Positions 45,701-54,588 are shown, counted from the first letter of the stretch. The stretch: 64,000 nucleotides of DNA from Shinella sp. (GCA_003248775.1 QFQX01000015.1:18267-82266), one strand, 5' to 3'. The notes: generated from the sequence alone by a model not told the origin. A program made the numbers and translations.

Positions 45701-48239
45701 CGGCGAACTACTGGTAACCGTCGGCACCGAGTCCCTCGTCACCACGCAGGTGGCGACCATTCCCGCCGATGGAGGCGAAATCGCCATTCCCGTCACCGCG
45801 GAATTCGGTGCCGGAGCCTATGTCACCGCAACGCTCTTCCGTCCCGGCGATGCGCAGGAAAGCCGCATGCCGGCACGCGCCATCGGCGTAAGCTGGCTGA
45901 AGGTCGATCCGGGAATGGACCGACTGGCGATCAAGCTCGATCCCCCGAAACAGACCCTGCCGCGCCAGCCGCTGGAGATCCCCATCGAGGTGGCAGGTGC
46001 GGGCATTGGCGAGGAGGCCTATGTGATGGTCGCCGCCGTCGATGTCGGCATTCTCAACCTGACACGTTACGAAGCCCCGAACCCGGAAGACTGGTATTTC
46101 GGCCAGCGTCGGCTGGGTCTTGAGATCCGCGACCTTTACGGCCGCCTGATCGACGGATCGCTTGGCGCGATGGGACGCCTGCGCACTGGCGGTGACGGCG
46201 CACAAAGCCCGCTTCAGGGCAATCCGCCGAAGGAAAAGCTGGTCGCCTTCTTTGCCGGTCCGGTGAAGCTCGATGCCGAGGGCCGCGCCACCGTTTCCTT
46301 CGATATCCCGCAGTTCAACGGCACGGCCCGCGTGATGGCCGTCGCCTGGTCGAAGTCCGGCGTCGGCCATGCCGAAACCGATGTCATCATCCGCGATCCG
46401 GTGGTTGTCACGGCCAGCATGCCGAAATTCCTTGCCCCCGGCGACGAAACCGAACTGCGTCTCGACATCGCCGCAACCGATGCGCCGACCGGCGATTACA
46501 CTCTCGCGGTTTCGTCCAACGATGCGGTTCGCATCGATCCGCAGGCCGCGACCCAGACCATCAGCCTGGAAGCCGGCGGCAAAACCGTCTTGACGCTGCC
46601 CGTCACCGGCGTCGAGCCGGGTTCCGCAACCATCGACATCGCACTTACCAACGCGGCCGGCCTGTCGCTCGACCAGAGCCTCGAGGTTCCCGTCCGCCCG
46701 GCATCCCTGCCGGTAACGGAACGCCGGGTTCTGTCTCTCGCCCCCGGCAAGAGCCTGACCGTAGATGCCGATCTGCTGGCCGACAGCCTGCTGCAGGATG
46801 CGGCGGTCAGCCTCAATGTCAGCCGCGCCGATGGCTTCGATCTTCCCGCCCTGCTGATGGGCCTCGACCGCTACCCTTATGGCTGCGCCGAGCAGACCAC
46901 CAGCCGCGCGCTACCGCTGCTGTATCTGAGCGAACTCTCCTCGATTTCCGGCCTGCCAGACGACGAGGATGTAAAGAAGCGGGTGCAGGACGCGATCTAC
47001 CGGGTTCTTTCCTACCAGTCCTCCAGCGGCAGCTTCGGCCTCTGGGCTCCGGGCTATGAGGATCTGTGGCTCGATGCCTATGTGACCGATTTCCTCACCC
47101 GCGCCCGCGAGCAGAAGTTCGAAGTGCCGGAACAGGCGATGCTGCAGGCAATCGAAAACCTGCAGAACCGCATCGGCTATGATGCAGATATCCGCAGCCG
47201 CGGCAACGAGATCGCCTATTCGCTCTACGTGCTGGCGCGCAATCGCAAGGCCGCGATCAGCGACCTGCGCTACTATGCCGACACGATGCTCGGCGACTTC
47301 CCGACCCCGCTTTCGAAGGCGCATCTGGCCGCGGCGCTTTCGCTCTATGGCGATGCCGAACGCTCGCGCTCGGTCTTCCTCGATGCCGCCGGCATGTCGG
47401 AAGAAGCGCGCCTGACCAAGGTCAGCCTCAACCGGTCGGACTATGGCTCGTCGCTGCGCGACGGAGCGGCCGTGCTTGCGCTTGCCGCCGAAAGCCGCCC
47501 GGTTCCGCCGATCGTGCCCGCGCTTGCCAAGGTTGTAACCGACGAATGGCGTGAAAAACAGTATCTCAGCACCCAGGAGCAAACCTGGCTTCTGCTGGCC
47601 GCCCGCGCCCTGCAGAAGGGAGACGACGGCCTGTCGCTCGACGTCAACGGCGCTCAGCATAACGGCGCCTATCAGGCGAGCATCACCGGCGACGCCCTGC
47701 TCCAGCATGCCGTTACGCTGACCAACAAGAGCAACGATCCGGTTTCGGCTGCGATCACCACGGTCGCGGCGCCGAAAGCTCCGCTGCCGGCCGGCGGCGA
47801 AGGCTTCGACATCACCCGCACCTACTACACGCTGGATGGCGAGGAGGCGAATGTCAGCGAAGCCGCACAGAACGAACGCTATGTCGTCGTTCTCAACGTC
47901 ACCGAAAATGACGACTGGCCAGCGCAACTGCTGATCACCGACCTGCTTCCCGCCGGCTTCGAGATCGACAATCCGAGCCTCGTGGACAGTGCGGCGCTCG
48001 CCAACTTCGACTGGATCGGCGAGACGGAAACGGCCCATCTCGAATTCCGCAACGACCGCTTCGTCGCGGCAATCGACCGGCCGGCCAACGAGAACGGCGA
48101 GATCACCCTTGCCTATGTCGTCCGGGCCGTGACGCCCGGCACATACGAGCATCCGGCCGCCTCTGTCGAGGACATGTACCGGCCGCAGTTCTCGGCCCGC
48201 ACGGCCACCGGCCGCATGCAGGTCTCGGCAGCGGAGTAA
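42783..48239 (+). CDS. Bacterial alpha-2-macroglobulin with N-terminal PAN/Apple domain
   Basis: A 1818-residue periplasmic protein. The signal peptide ends AMPAIAA with no lipobox, so it is probably soluble rather than lipid-anchored. Residues about 30-100 form a PAN/Apple domain (LDECEASCIADGSCRAFTYNP, WCFLKSDF). A short helical repeat region (about 120-260) follows, then the MG-domain array and the thioester segment YGCAEQTTS with Cys1368 and Gln1371. YPYGCAEQT and the later WAPGYEDLWLDAYVTDFL mark the complement-like helical domain. Such proteins trap proteases that reach the periplasm. The next gene, 13 bases on, is pbpC, the partner expected for defence plus cell-wall repair. Confidence 0.9.
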   Translation: MSRRKALGFLARFLAISLLAMPAIAADTRSIVTTPDGDYFGFDLRTEKNLSLDECEASCIADGSCRAFTYNPKVKWCFLKSDFNQLNTFAGAIAGRVVEAGVTEDLGAAKRPEFVSDQLMEDARTQRADLSLGEDQQQLGQGALLVIARQSLVNNNIDAALYAFKGALAITPDDSAIWLEMARAANTVSGNSSVTGQGVLAALNGYLQSRDTQTRADALATLAKGLENSEDYRNALNAYKESLKLVTAKTVQAAYNDLRSRKGFRVISNSVDADSLTPRACVEFSDPLVKRGVDYTPFVTLDGAAPKALEAKDNQICVEGLTHGARYKLALRAGLPSSVEESLEAQVDLDIYVRDRSASVRFTGDSFVLPSTARRGIPLVSVNTDSANLKLYRIGDRNVAPLLAASQFLTQLDGYSADRIESETGELVWQGSIDIATELNKDVVTSFPVDEALPQRKPGIYVMTASVANASSENWDSRPTQWFVVSDIGLSTFAGTDGLHVFARSLATAKPLAGVDLQLIAKNNEVLATAKTDDDGHARFDAGLIRAGAALAPAVITARSQDDDNVFLDMTRAGFDLSDRGVTGRPAPGAIDLLAWTERGIYRPGETVHAAALARDIEADSIDRLPLTFIFSRPDGVEFRRMVVTSETLGGYAVDLPLLANSMRGTWSLAIHTDPKKEAIARQTFLVDDFVPDRLEFDITSEAKDIEPGASVPVSVDGRYLYGAPAAGLSLEGEVNIRPTRSHPDYERYVFGLADEEAGEETQVPLEALEPLDEDGKTTFDVELGELPSTTQLLNAEVVLRLVEGGGRAVERKLTLPVRPEGPMIGIKPEFTGDLAENSIAKFNVIALGPDGKRQALAGAKWKLVSLERNYQWYREGTSWRYEPIITTKQVADGTVDISADGTEVSAPVQWGRYRLEIETAILNGPATSVEFDAGWFVEASTTETPDALEIGLDKESYAIGDTATLKVSPRFAGELLVTVGTESLVTTQVATIPADGGEIAIPVTAEFGAGAYVTATLFRPGDAQESRMPARAIGVSWLKVDPGMDRLAIKLDPPKQTLPRQPLEIPIEVAGAGIGEEAYVMVAAVDVGILNLTRYEAPNPEDWYFGQRRLGLEIRDLYGRLIDGSLGAMGRLRTGGDGAQSPLQGNPPKEKLVAFFAGPVKLDAEGRATVSFDIPQFNGTARVMAVAWSKSGVGHAETDVIIRDPVVVTASMPKFLAPGDETELRLDIAATDAPTGDYTLAVSSNDAVRIDPQAATQTISLEAGGKTVLTLPVTGVEPGSATIDIALTNAAGLSLDQSLEVPVRPASLPVTERRVLSLAPGKSLTVDADLLADSLLQDAAVSLNVSRADGFDLPALLMGLDRYPYGCAEQTTSRALPLLYLSELSSISGLPDDEDVKKRVQDAIYRVLSYQSSSGSFGLWAPGYEDLWLDAYVTDFLTRAREQKFEVPEQAMLQAIENLQNRIGYDADIRSRGNEIAYSLYVLARNRKAAISDLRYYADTMLGDFPTPLSKAHLAAALSLYGDAERSRSVFLDAAGMSEEARLTKVSLNRSDYGSSLRDGAAVLALAAESRPVPPIVPALAKVVTDEWREKQYLSTQEQTWLLLAARALQKGDDGLSLDVNGAQHNGAYQASITGDALLQHAVTLTNKSNDPVSAAITTVAAPKAPLPAGGEGFDITRTYYTLDGEEANVSEAAQNERYVVVLNVTENDDWPAQLLITDLLPAGFEIDNPSLVDSAALANFDWIGETETAHLEFRNDRFVAAIDRPANENGEITLAYVVRAVTPGTYEHPAASVEDMYRPQFSARTATGRMQVSAAE

Positions 48240-48252
48240 CGGGAAGAGGGCG

Positions 48253-50343
48253 ATGGGAAAGCTGCGCGTCGCGGGTCTGAGTCTTGCGGGTGCTGCCATA
48301 GCAGCAACCGTGGCGCTCTTTGCCCTCGACGCGGCCGACCGCGCCTTTCCGCCGCCATTGCCGGAGGCCGCCACGGTCTCGGCCGAAGTGCTGGACGCCG
48401 ATGGGCAATTGCTGCGCGCCTTCGCGACGAAGAACGGGCTGTGGCGGCTGAAAACGACGGCTGCCGATGTCGATCCGCAACTCGTGAAAATGCTGATCGC
48501 CTATGAGGACCGGCGGTTCTACGAGCATTCCGGCATCGACCTCATGGCGTTCGGCCGCGCCGGCTGGCAATTGCTGACCAATGGCCGCATCGTTTCGGGC
48601 GGCTCGACGCTCAGCATGCAGGTCGCCCGCCTGATCGAGCCGCGCCGCGAACGGTCGCTGACGGCCAAGCTCATCCAGATCGCCCGCGCCCTGCAGATCG
48701 AACGGCGACTGGAAAAATCGGAGATCCTCGACCTCTATCTCACCCACGCGCCATATGGCGGCAATCTCGAAGGCGTGCGGGCCGCGAGCCTTGCCTATTT
48801 CGGCAAGGAGCCGAAACGTCTCTCGACGGCGGAAGCCGCCTTGCTGGTCGCGCTGCCGCAACTGCCGGAGCGACGCCGCCCCGACCGCTACCGGGAGAAC
48901 GCCGAAGCTGCCCGCAAGCGTGTCCTGCAACGGATGGAAACCGCCGGCGTGCTGGAACCCGGCGAGATCGCCCGTGCCGATATCGCTCCCCTGCCGGAAA
49001 AACGCCTGCAACTGCCGGCACTCGCCGCCCATCTGGCGGAGGCAGCAAGACGCAAGGCTCCGACTGAAACGACATATCGAACGACGCTTCGCCGGGATGT
49101 GCAGCAGCGGCTGGAAACCGTTGCGCGGGCAACCTCCCAGCGTCTCGATCCGAAGGTGTCGCTCGCCATGTTGATGGCGGATGCGGAGACCGGGGAAATC
49201 GTCGCCGAGATCGGTGCGGCCGATTATTTCGATGCCTCCCGCTCCGGCTGGATCGACATGACCCGCGTCAGCCGCTCGCCCGGTTCGACACTGAAGCCAT
49301 TCATTTACGGGCTGGCCTTCGAGGAAGGACTGGTCGCACAGGAGACCATCGTCGAGGATCGCCCGGCGGATTTCTTCGGTTATCGGCCGAAGAATTTCGA
49401 CATGAGCTATCAGGGTGATGTCAGCATCCGCCAAGCCCTGCAACTCTCCCTGAACGTACCGGCCGTGCGGCTGCTCGATGCGCTCGGCCCCTCGAAGCTG
49501 ATGGTAAGGTTGCGTCGCGCCGAGGTGCGTCCGCGCCTGCCGACCGCGGAAGCGCCGGGACTTGCCATTGCGCTCGGAGGAGCCGGCCTGACGCTCAAGG
49601 AACTCGTCCAGCTCTATGCCGGCCTCGCCAATCGCAGGACGCCGGTCCGGCTGGGTGACGGTATCAACGACCAGCCCGGCGAGATAGAGAATACCGCCGC
49701 CCTGTTCGAACCCGTCGCCGCGTGGAATGTCGCGGACATCCTCTCGGGCGTGCTGCCTCCATCCGGCAGCCCGACCATCGGCATCGCCTATAAGACCGGT
49801 ACCAGTTACGGCTACCGTGACGCCTGGTCGGTCGGCTTCGACGGTCGTTATGTCCTCGGCGTCTGGATCGGTCGCCCCGATAATGCCGCGGTTCCCGGTA
49901 TTTCCGGTTACGCGACGGCGGCTCCCCTGCTTTTTGAAGGTTTTTCAAAATCGGGCCTTTCGGGCACTCCGCTTCCCTCCGCCCCACGCGGCGCAAACCG
50001 CATCGCACAGTCGGAACTGCCGATCAGCCAGCGCCGCTTCTCGCTCGACCCGAGCGGCCTCCTGTCTGCCTCGACACGCGAAAAGCCGCCGCAGATCGTC
50101 TACCCGCCGGAGGGCGCACAGATCGAACTCGGAGTGGGACCTGACGGCGGGCCACTGCCCCTTGCCCTGAAACTGCAGTCCGGGCGCGCACCCTTTCGCT
50201 GGCTTGCCAATGGCAAACCCTTGTCGGAACCGACACGCCGGCGCACGACGGAATGGACACCCGAAGGCATCGGCTATTCGACACTGACGGTCATCGACGC
50301 CGCCGGTCGCGCGGCGACCGTGGGCTTTTTCGTCCGCTCCTGA
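48253..50343 (+). CDS. pbpC: Penicillin-binding protein 1C
   Basis: A 696-residue class A PBP. An N-terminal membrane anchor (about 5-27) is followed by a GT51 glycosyltransferase domain with catalytic Glu85 in EDRRFYEHSG and GGSTLSMQVARL. Next is a transpeptidase domain with SPGSTLKP (Ser345, Lys348), SLN in LQLSLNVPAV, and KTGTS (Lys514). The last roughly 90 residues are the BiPBP_C domain typical of PBP1C. It polymerises and possibly cross-links peptidoglycan. Short spacing to the macroglobulin gene indicates one operon. Confidence 0.92.
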   Translation: MGKLRVAGLSLAGAAIAATVALFALDAADRAFPPPLPEAATVSAEVLDADGQLLRAFATKNGLWRLKTTAADVDPQLVKMLIAYEDRRFYEHSGIDLMAFGRAGWQLLTNGRIVSGGSTLSMQVARLIEPRRERSLTAKLIQIARALQIERRLEKSEILDLYLTHAPYGGNLEGVRAASLAYFGKEPKRLSTAEAALLVALPQLPERRRPDRYRENAEAARKRVLQRMETAGVLEPGEIARADIAPLPEKRLQLPALAAHLAEAARRKAPTETTYRTTLRRDVQQRLETVARATSQRLDPKVSLAMLMADAETGEIVAEIGAADYFDASRSGWIDMTRVSRSPGSTLKPFIYGLAFEEGLVAQETIVEDRPADFFGYRPKNFDMSYQGDVSIRQALQLSLNVPAVRLLDALGPSKLMVRLRRAEVRPRLPTAEAPGLAIALGGAGLTLKELVQLYAGLANRRTPVRLGDGINDQPGEIENTAALFEPVAAWNVADILSGVLPPSGSPTIGIAYKTGTSYGYRDAWSVGFDGRYVLGVWIGRPDNAAVPGISGYATAAPLLFEGFSKSGLSGTPLPSAPRGANRIAQSELPISQRRFSLDPSGLLSASTREKPPQIVYPPEGAQIELGVGPDGGPLPLALKLQSGRAPFRWLANGKPLSEPTRRRTTEWTPEGIGYSTLTVIDAAGRAATVGFFVRS

Positions 50344-50435
50344 AAACGGGGCTCCTGTTGCCGGGACAGCAGACGTCTTGCCCGTTGGCCGCGACAAGCG
50401 TAAGCCATGACCGACTGGAAAAAGGGATCGAGGCC

Positions 50436-50855
50436 ATGACGGAACTGAAGACGAGACAGACTGGCGCAACGGCAACGCTCGGCCACCGCGGCTTCCCTCA
50501 TGTCGTATCGGCCACCGGAGGCGAACTCGATATCGTCACCGGCCCCAGCCAGCCGGGCTTCAATCCCGTCGACCTGCTTTATGCATCGCTTGCCGCCTGT
50601 CTCGCCATGAGCGCCCGCATCGCCGCGACCCAGATGCATGTCATGGACAAGATCACCAACATCACCGCCGAGGTGAAGGGCGAAAAGGACCAGGAAGGCC
50701 CCTCGCGGGTCACGCGCTTCGATGTCCGCATCACCGTTACAGGCGATGTCGACGCCGAAACCCGCCTGAGGATCATCCATGCTGCAGAGGAAATCTGCAC
50801 GGTCAGCAATACGCTGGCGGGCAGCCCGGAATTCTCGATAGAAGCCGGCGACTGA
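50436..50855 (+). CDS. OsmC/Ohr-family protein
   Basis: A 139-residue OsmC-fold protein. The Cys in LLYASLAACLAMSARI is the peroxidatic-type cysteine of the family, and a second Cys is in AEEICTVSNTL. OsmC/Ohr proteins reduce organic hydroperoxides with a Cys pair; this one is a general OsmC member. The start at 50436 is the first ATG giving the family N-terminus. It lies 92 bases after pbpC. Confidence 0.8.
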   Translation: MTELKTRQTGATATLGHRGFPHVVSATGGELDIVTGPSQPGFNPVDLLYASLAACLAMSARIAATQMHVMDKITNITAEVKGEKDQEGPSRVTRFDVRITVTGDVDAETRLRIIHAAEEICTVSNTLAGSPEFSIEAGD

Positions 50856-51016
50856 CTGTTTCTGACAAAAATCAGCCCACCACTGGAAATCTTGTACGCA
50901 CGACCTTACCTGATCAGCGGGCTGGCAGATTCAAGGCTTGACGGATGGTCGGGCTGAGATAAAACCGGCTTGTCGCGCAACGCCTCGTGCCTTGCGTTGC
51001 GGACCAAACTTCTGGT

Positions 51017-51084
51017 GCCGGGCCCCTCTGGCGAGAGTTTACGGCGCTCTCGTGATGTCGGTACCGCCAGCAAGATGAGCCGGC
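51017..51084 (+). ncRNA. Candidate structured 5' leader of the DUF475 gene
   Basis: The 336-base gap 50856-51191 contains no convincing protein gene but does hold a compact nested fold. GCCGG (51017-51021) pairs with CCGGC (51080-51084), TGGCG (51029-51033) pairs with CGCCA (51065-51069), and an inner GAGAG/CTCTC hairpin lies between. It ends about 107 bases before the DUF475 start codon. DUF475/TerC-type genes are often preceded by manganese-sensing (yybP-ykoY) leaders, yet I cannot find that motif's conserved sequences here. It may be a divergent or different regulatory RNA, or chance pairing in GC-rich DNA. Confidence 0.3.
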
Positions 51085-51191
51085 GGATTCAAAAACATGA
51101 CTCTTCAGATCATGCCTATCCCGCGTGCATGCGACGCCGTGCACGCTGATTTCGAGTATCTTTTCGTAATTGAACTTTCGGAGGCAGGCCA

Positions 51192-52289
51192 ATGAGCAAG
51201 CCTTCGACCGGACACTCGTCCCTCTCCTATTTCACATGGGCTTTCATCGTCACGGGCGTAGGCCTTCTGCTCGGTGCATGGCTCGGATGGCAGACCACCG
51301 GCACGCTTGGCGGCATGGCGACCGTCTTCTTCATCTGCACGGTGCTTGCCGTTCTGGAAATCTCGCTTTCCTTCGATAACGCCATCGTCAACGCCAACAA
51401 GCTCAAGGACATGACCCCCGTCTGGCAGCATCGCTTCCTGACCTGGGGTATCATCATCGCCGTCTTCGGCATGCGTATCGTGTTTCCGCTGCTGATCGTG
51501 GTCATCGCCGCCGGCATCGGCCCGATCGAGGCGCTCTTCCTTGCGGCGCGCGAACCGGCTGAATATGCGCGCATCATGAAAGATGCGCACCTGCCGATCG
51601 CAGCCTTCGGCGGCACCTTCCTGATGATGGTGGGCCTCACCTACTTCTTCGACCACGAGAAGGAAGTGCACTGGATCGTCTTCCTCGAGAAGCACATGGC
51701 GCGCTCCGCCTCGATCAAGGGCATCGAGATCGCCTTCGTGCTGCTCCTCATCCTGCTGTTTTCCAACCTGCTGGAAGGCGAGGACGCCAATACCTTCGTG
51801 CATTCGGCCATCTACGGCCTTCTGACCTTCCTCGCGGTGGAGGTGCTCGGAGGCCTGCTCGACCAGTCGCAGAAAACCATGTCGGCAGCGGCCAAGGGTG
51901 GTCTCGGCGCCTTCATCTATCTTGAAGTGCTCGATGCCAGCTTCTCCTTCGACGGCGTCATCGGTGCCTTCGCGCTCAGCCAGAACCTGTTCGTCATCGC
52001 GATCGGCCTCGGCATCGGCGCGATGTACGTTCGCTCGATGACCATCATGCTGGTCGAGAAGGGAACGCTCGCGGAATACCGCTATCTGGAACACGGTGCC
52101 TTCTACGCCATCCTGATCCTATCGGTGATCATGTACTGCCAGACGCTGGTACACATCCCCGAGGTCGTCACCGGCCTTGGCGGCGCCGCCCTGATCGGCA
52201 TCTCGCTCTGGTCCTCGATCCGCTACAACCGCAAGGAACGGGCAGAAGAGCTTCAGCGCGACCGCGAAGCGATCGCCGAAAATATCTGA
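51192..52289 (+). CDS. DUF475 (TerC-related) integral membrane protein
   Basis: A 365-residue membrane protein with about 9 hydrophobic segments. Acidic residues are embedded in membrane helices (VLAVLEISLSFDNAIVNANKLKDM and YLEVLDASFSFDGVIGAFALS), the repeated E-x-x-x-S-F-D motif shared with TerC-like metal exporters. This suggests divalent metal (for example manganese) export or metal-dependent membrane assembly, by family analogy only. It has a GGAGG ribosome site and a strong terminator downstream. Confidence 0.8.
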   Translation: MSKPSTGHSSLSYFTWAFIVTGVGLLLGAWLGWQTTGTLGGMATVFFICTVLAVLEISLSFDNAIVNANKLKDMTPVWQHRFLTWGIIIAVFGMRIVFPLLIVVIAAGIGPIEALFLAAREPAEYARIMKDAHLPIAAFGGTFLMMVGLTYFFDHEKEVHWIVFLEKHMARSASIKGIEIAFVLLLILLFSNLLEGEDANTFVHSAIYGLLTFLAVEVLGGLLDQSQKTMSAAAKGGLGAFIYLEVLDASFSFDGVIGAFALSQNLFVIAIGLGIGAMYVRSMTIMLVEKGTLAEYRYLEHGAFYAILILSVIMYCQTLVHIPEVVTGLGGAALIGISLWSSIRYNRKERAEELQRDREAIAENI

Positions 52290-52314
52290 CCTCTGAAACG
52301 GATGACAGAAACGG

Positions 52315-52345
52315 AAGAGCCGGTCTTCGCGCCGGCTCTTTTTAT
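52315..52345 (+). terminator. Rho-independent terminator after the DUF475 gene
   Basis: Stem AAGAGCCGG / CCGGCTCTT with a TCTTCGCG loop followed by a TTTTTATT tail. Confidence 0.9.
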
Positions 52346-52492
52346 TGCGACGTGGAACAGTTCCCCCGGACCTCGAGCAATCTGGCGTTTTTGTGCCGAA
52401 CCTTGCGCCGCCGGTCGGCGTTCCTACATCAGTCCGGTCATCCCGGACTGGGGTAACGGCGAAAATCATTTCCAACAGAAAAGAGGATCCGA

Positions 52493-53119
52493 GTGAAGGA
52501 CGAGACCGAAGAGCAATGCGCCGGCATTACCTCCGCCAAGCTCGAGGCCCTGGCGGAAACCGCCACCCGCGCAGGCGCGCTTTCTCTGGGAGAATTGCTG
52601 GACGCCATGGGCCGAACCAGCATTGCCTTCGCAATCCTCATCCTTTCCCTGCCGGCACTGACCCCCATCCCCGGTCCGTTCGGCATGTTCTTCGGCACCT
52701 GCCTTGCCATCGTCTCCCTGCAGATCATCGCCGGCTACAAGCGCATCTGGCTGCCGCGCGTACTCGCTGACCGGAAACTCTCGGCATCCATCGTGACGCT
52801 CGTTGTCCGCCATACCGCTCCCCTCGTGCGCCGGGTGGAGGCTCTGCTGCAGCGCGGCCGGTTGCGGGCCCTCACCGGCCATAGGGCACAGACCCTGCTC
52901 GGTGTTCCGGTCTTTCTTCTCGCCGTGGCCATCGCCTTGCCTATTCCCTTCGGCAATTTCCTGCCGGTCGGCGCGCTCGTGGTGATAGCCATGGGCCTCA
53001 TGGAAAGGGATGGCCTCGCGACACTGTTAGGCATCGTATTGGCCGCAATCGCACTCGGTGCGTCCGGCGGACTGATCTGGGGCGCAGCCTCTGCGCTGGG
53101 CTGGGCAATCACATCCTGA
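52493..53119 (+). CDS. exoD: ExoD-family membrane protein
   Basis: A 208-residue protein with about four to five membrane helices. LGELLDAMGRTSIAFAILILSLPALTPIPGPFGMFFGT is the family-defining first helix region, and PIPFGNFLPVGALVVIAMGLMERDG is the second. Rhizobial ExoD mutants are altered in exopolysaccharide production and alkali tolerance, and the biochemical role is not known. A GTG start at 52493 follows AAGAGGA. It is monocistronic and convergent to pseudoazurin. Confidence 0.85.
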   Translation: MKDETEEQCAGITSAKLEALAETATRAGALSLGELLDAMGRTSIAFAILILSLPALTPIPGPFGMFFGTCLAIVSLQIIAGYKRIWLPRVLADRKLSASIVTLVVRHTAPLVRRVEALLQRGRLRALTGHRAQTLLGVPVFLLAVAIALPIPFGNFLPVGALVVIAMGLMERDGLATLLGIVLAAIALGASGGLIWGAASALGWAITS

Positions 53120-53144
53120 ACGTACTTCCCGTCATGAACAACGG

Positions 53145-53172
53145 AAGGCCGCCCCTTGCAGGAGCGGCCCTT
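53145..53172. terminator. Hairpin between exoD and the pseudoazurin gene
   Basis: GGCCGC pairs with GCGGCC around an 11-base loop, flanked by AAG/CTT, between two convergent genes. Confidence 0.6.
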
Positions 53173-53207
53173 GAGATGGTCCAAAGCACGATTGGGAAAG
53201 AGACGTG

Positions 53208-53651
53208 TTACTGCACGCTGGCAAGTGCTGCGTCGATGCGCTCCTGGGCCTTTTTCGGCAGTTTGACGGTCTTGAAGGCATCGAGGTTCGCGCTCGGATT
53301 ATCGACGACAACCACGCTGACCATGCCCATGCCGACATGCGGTGCGCACTTGACGCCATAGACGCCGGGCACGTCGAAGGTCACCTTGATCGTCTCGCTC
53401 ATCTTCCCCTTGAACTCGGCGGCACCATCCGGGATCATGCCCTTGATGCTCTCGGCATTGTGGCCCTTGTCGGTCGGTATGAAGGTCACCGTATCGCCTG
53501 CCGCGATCTTGATGCCTGCCGGTTCGAAGACCATAGCGCCGTCCTTGCCCTTGTTCAGCATATGGACTTCGAAATCGGCGGCAGCGGCAGAGCCGGCAAC
53601 TGCGGCGAGGATCGCGGCGGCGGCAACGAGACGCTTCATCATCATGGTCAT
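53208..53651 (-). CDS. azu: Pseudoazurin (blue copper electron carrier)
   Basis: A 147-residue cupredoxin with a Sec signal peptide (cleavage expected after AGSAAAA). Copper ligands are His64 (DKGHNAES), Cys102, His105 and Met110 (KCAPHVGMGM). It works in the periplasm, passing electrons from the bc1 branch to copper nitrite reductase. The ATG at 53651 has AAGGAG upstream. A TTGTC-N4-CACAA site is centred about 80 bases before the start, so expression should depend on NnrR. It lies downstream of nnrR but has its own promoter. Confidence 0.92.
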   Translation of the reverse strand: MTMMMKRLVAAAAILAAVAGSAAAADFEVHMLNKGKDGAMVFEPAGIKIAAGDTVTFIPTDKGHNAESIKGMIPDGAAEFKGKMSETIKVTFDVPGVYGVKCAPHVGMGMVSVVVVDNPSANLDAFKTVKLPKKAQERIDAALASVQ

Positions 53652-53723
53652 TGTCTTGCTCCTTGAAAGAGGCCCCCTCGGGCCTGTTGAACAAGGAGAT
53701 ACGCCGGTGAGCCGGTCCCTTCT

Positions 53724-53737
53724 TTGTCGCCGCACAA
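53724..53737 (-). promoter_or_regulatory. NnrR-type box of the pseudoazurin gene
   Basis: TTGTC-GCCG-CACAA, a 14-base imperfect palindrome in the TTGnn-N4-nnCAA format of Crp/Fnr-family NO regulators, extended by one T/A on each side. The site is centred 80 bases upstream of the start codon. Confidence 0.65.
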
Positions 53738-53795
53738 ATAGCAAAGAGCAATTTGTGCAAGGCAGCAACGGGGGCAACTTTCATGCTTTTGGGAG

Positions 53796-54515
53796 TTAAT
53801 CGCGGGCACCGTCTGCCAGTTCGGCGAGGCCTTCAAGATCGGTCACCAGCAGCTTCTGTCGTCCGCCCTCGACGAAGCCGCGCGACTCCCAGGCGCTGAG
53901 AATACGCGAAACGGTGTGCAGCGTGGTACCGGTCATTTCGGCAATGTCCTGCCGGGAAATTGGAAAGTCGATGCGGATACCGCCCCCCTCCTTTCGCCCG
54001 GCCTTGCGCGCCAGACGCAGCACCGCATGGGCAACACGGCGCTCCACTTCCTGGGTCGACATCTCCCGGATGCGGGTATGGGCCTCCTCCAGCCGCTGGC
54101 CGATGGTCTGCATGGCGCTGACTGCGAGGCGGGGATTGTGCTCGACGAAATTCGGCCAGAGATCGGTCGGCCAGCAGAGCGTCACACTCTCGGCCGCGGC
54201 AATCGCCGTGCCGGGATAATCCGTCCGCTGCAGTGCCTTGGCAAAACCGAAGAGATCTCCGGGATGGACGACACGCACGATGATCTGCTGCCCATCTTCC
54301 GTCACCTGCGTGACCTTGAGGCGTCCATGGAGGAGAAGGAAGAAACTGGTTGCCGGCTGCCCCTGTTCGAACACGGCTTCGCCCTGCGGCACGCGACGCG
54401 AGGTCGCGTACGAGAGCAGCCTGTCCAGCTCTTCGTCGCTCATGCGATCGAACAATGGGAGCGACTTCACGACGGCACGGTCAATCTTCACCGCCGCATT
54501 CCTTTCCTCCGGCAT
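53796..54515 (-). CDS. nnrR: NnrR-type Crp/Fnr regulator
   Basis: A 239-residue regulator. It has an N-terminal cyclic-nucleotide-like beta roll (about 20-130), a dimerisation helix (about 135-165) and a C-terminal winged helix with DIAEMTGTTLHTVSRILSAWESRGFV as recognition region. There is no N-terminal cysteine cluster of the FNR kind, so it is not an iron-sulfur oxygen sensor; NnrR/DNR proteins respond to nitric oxide. It is flanked by nirV and azu on the same strand. I see no clear NnrR box in its own 73-base upstream gap. Confidence 0.85.
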   Translation of the reverse strand: MPEERNAAVKIDRAVVKSLPLFDRMSDEELDRLLSYATSRRVPQGEAVFEQGQPATSFFLLLHGRLKVTQVTEDGQQIIVRVVHPGDLFGFAKALQRTDYPGTAIAAAESVTLCWPTDLWPNFVEHNPRLAVSAMQTIGQRLEEAHTRIREMSTQEVERRVAHAVLRLARKAGRKEGGGIRIDFPISRQDIAEMTGTTLHTVSRILSAWESRGFVEGGRQKLLVTDLEGLAELADGARD

Positions 54516-54588
54516 CGGACGTTACGAACAGGATACGCGTGTGCGCATACCCTGCCCCCTAGAATGCAACATCTTCGATTCCTTTAGA

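Noticed and set aside
50914..51192. 92-codon minus-strand frame in the gap before the DUF475 gene
   Set aside because: Basic, low-information translation with no ribosome site, overlapping the DUF475 start region. The structured leader explains the region better.
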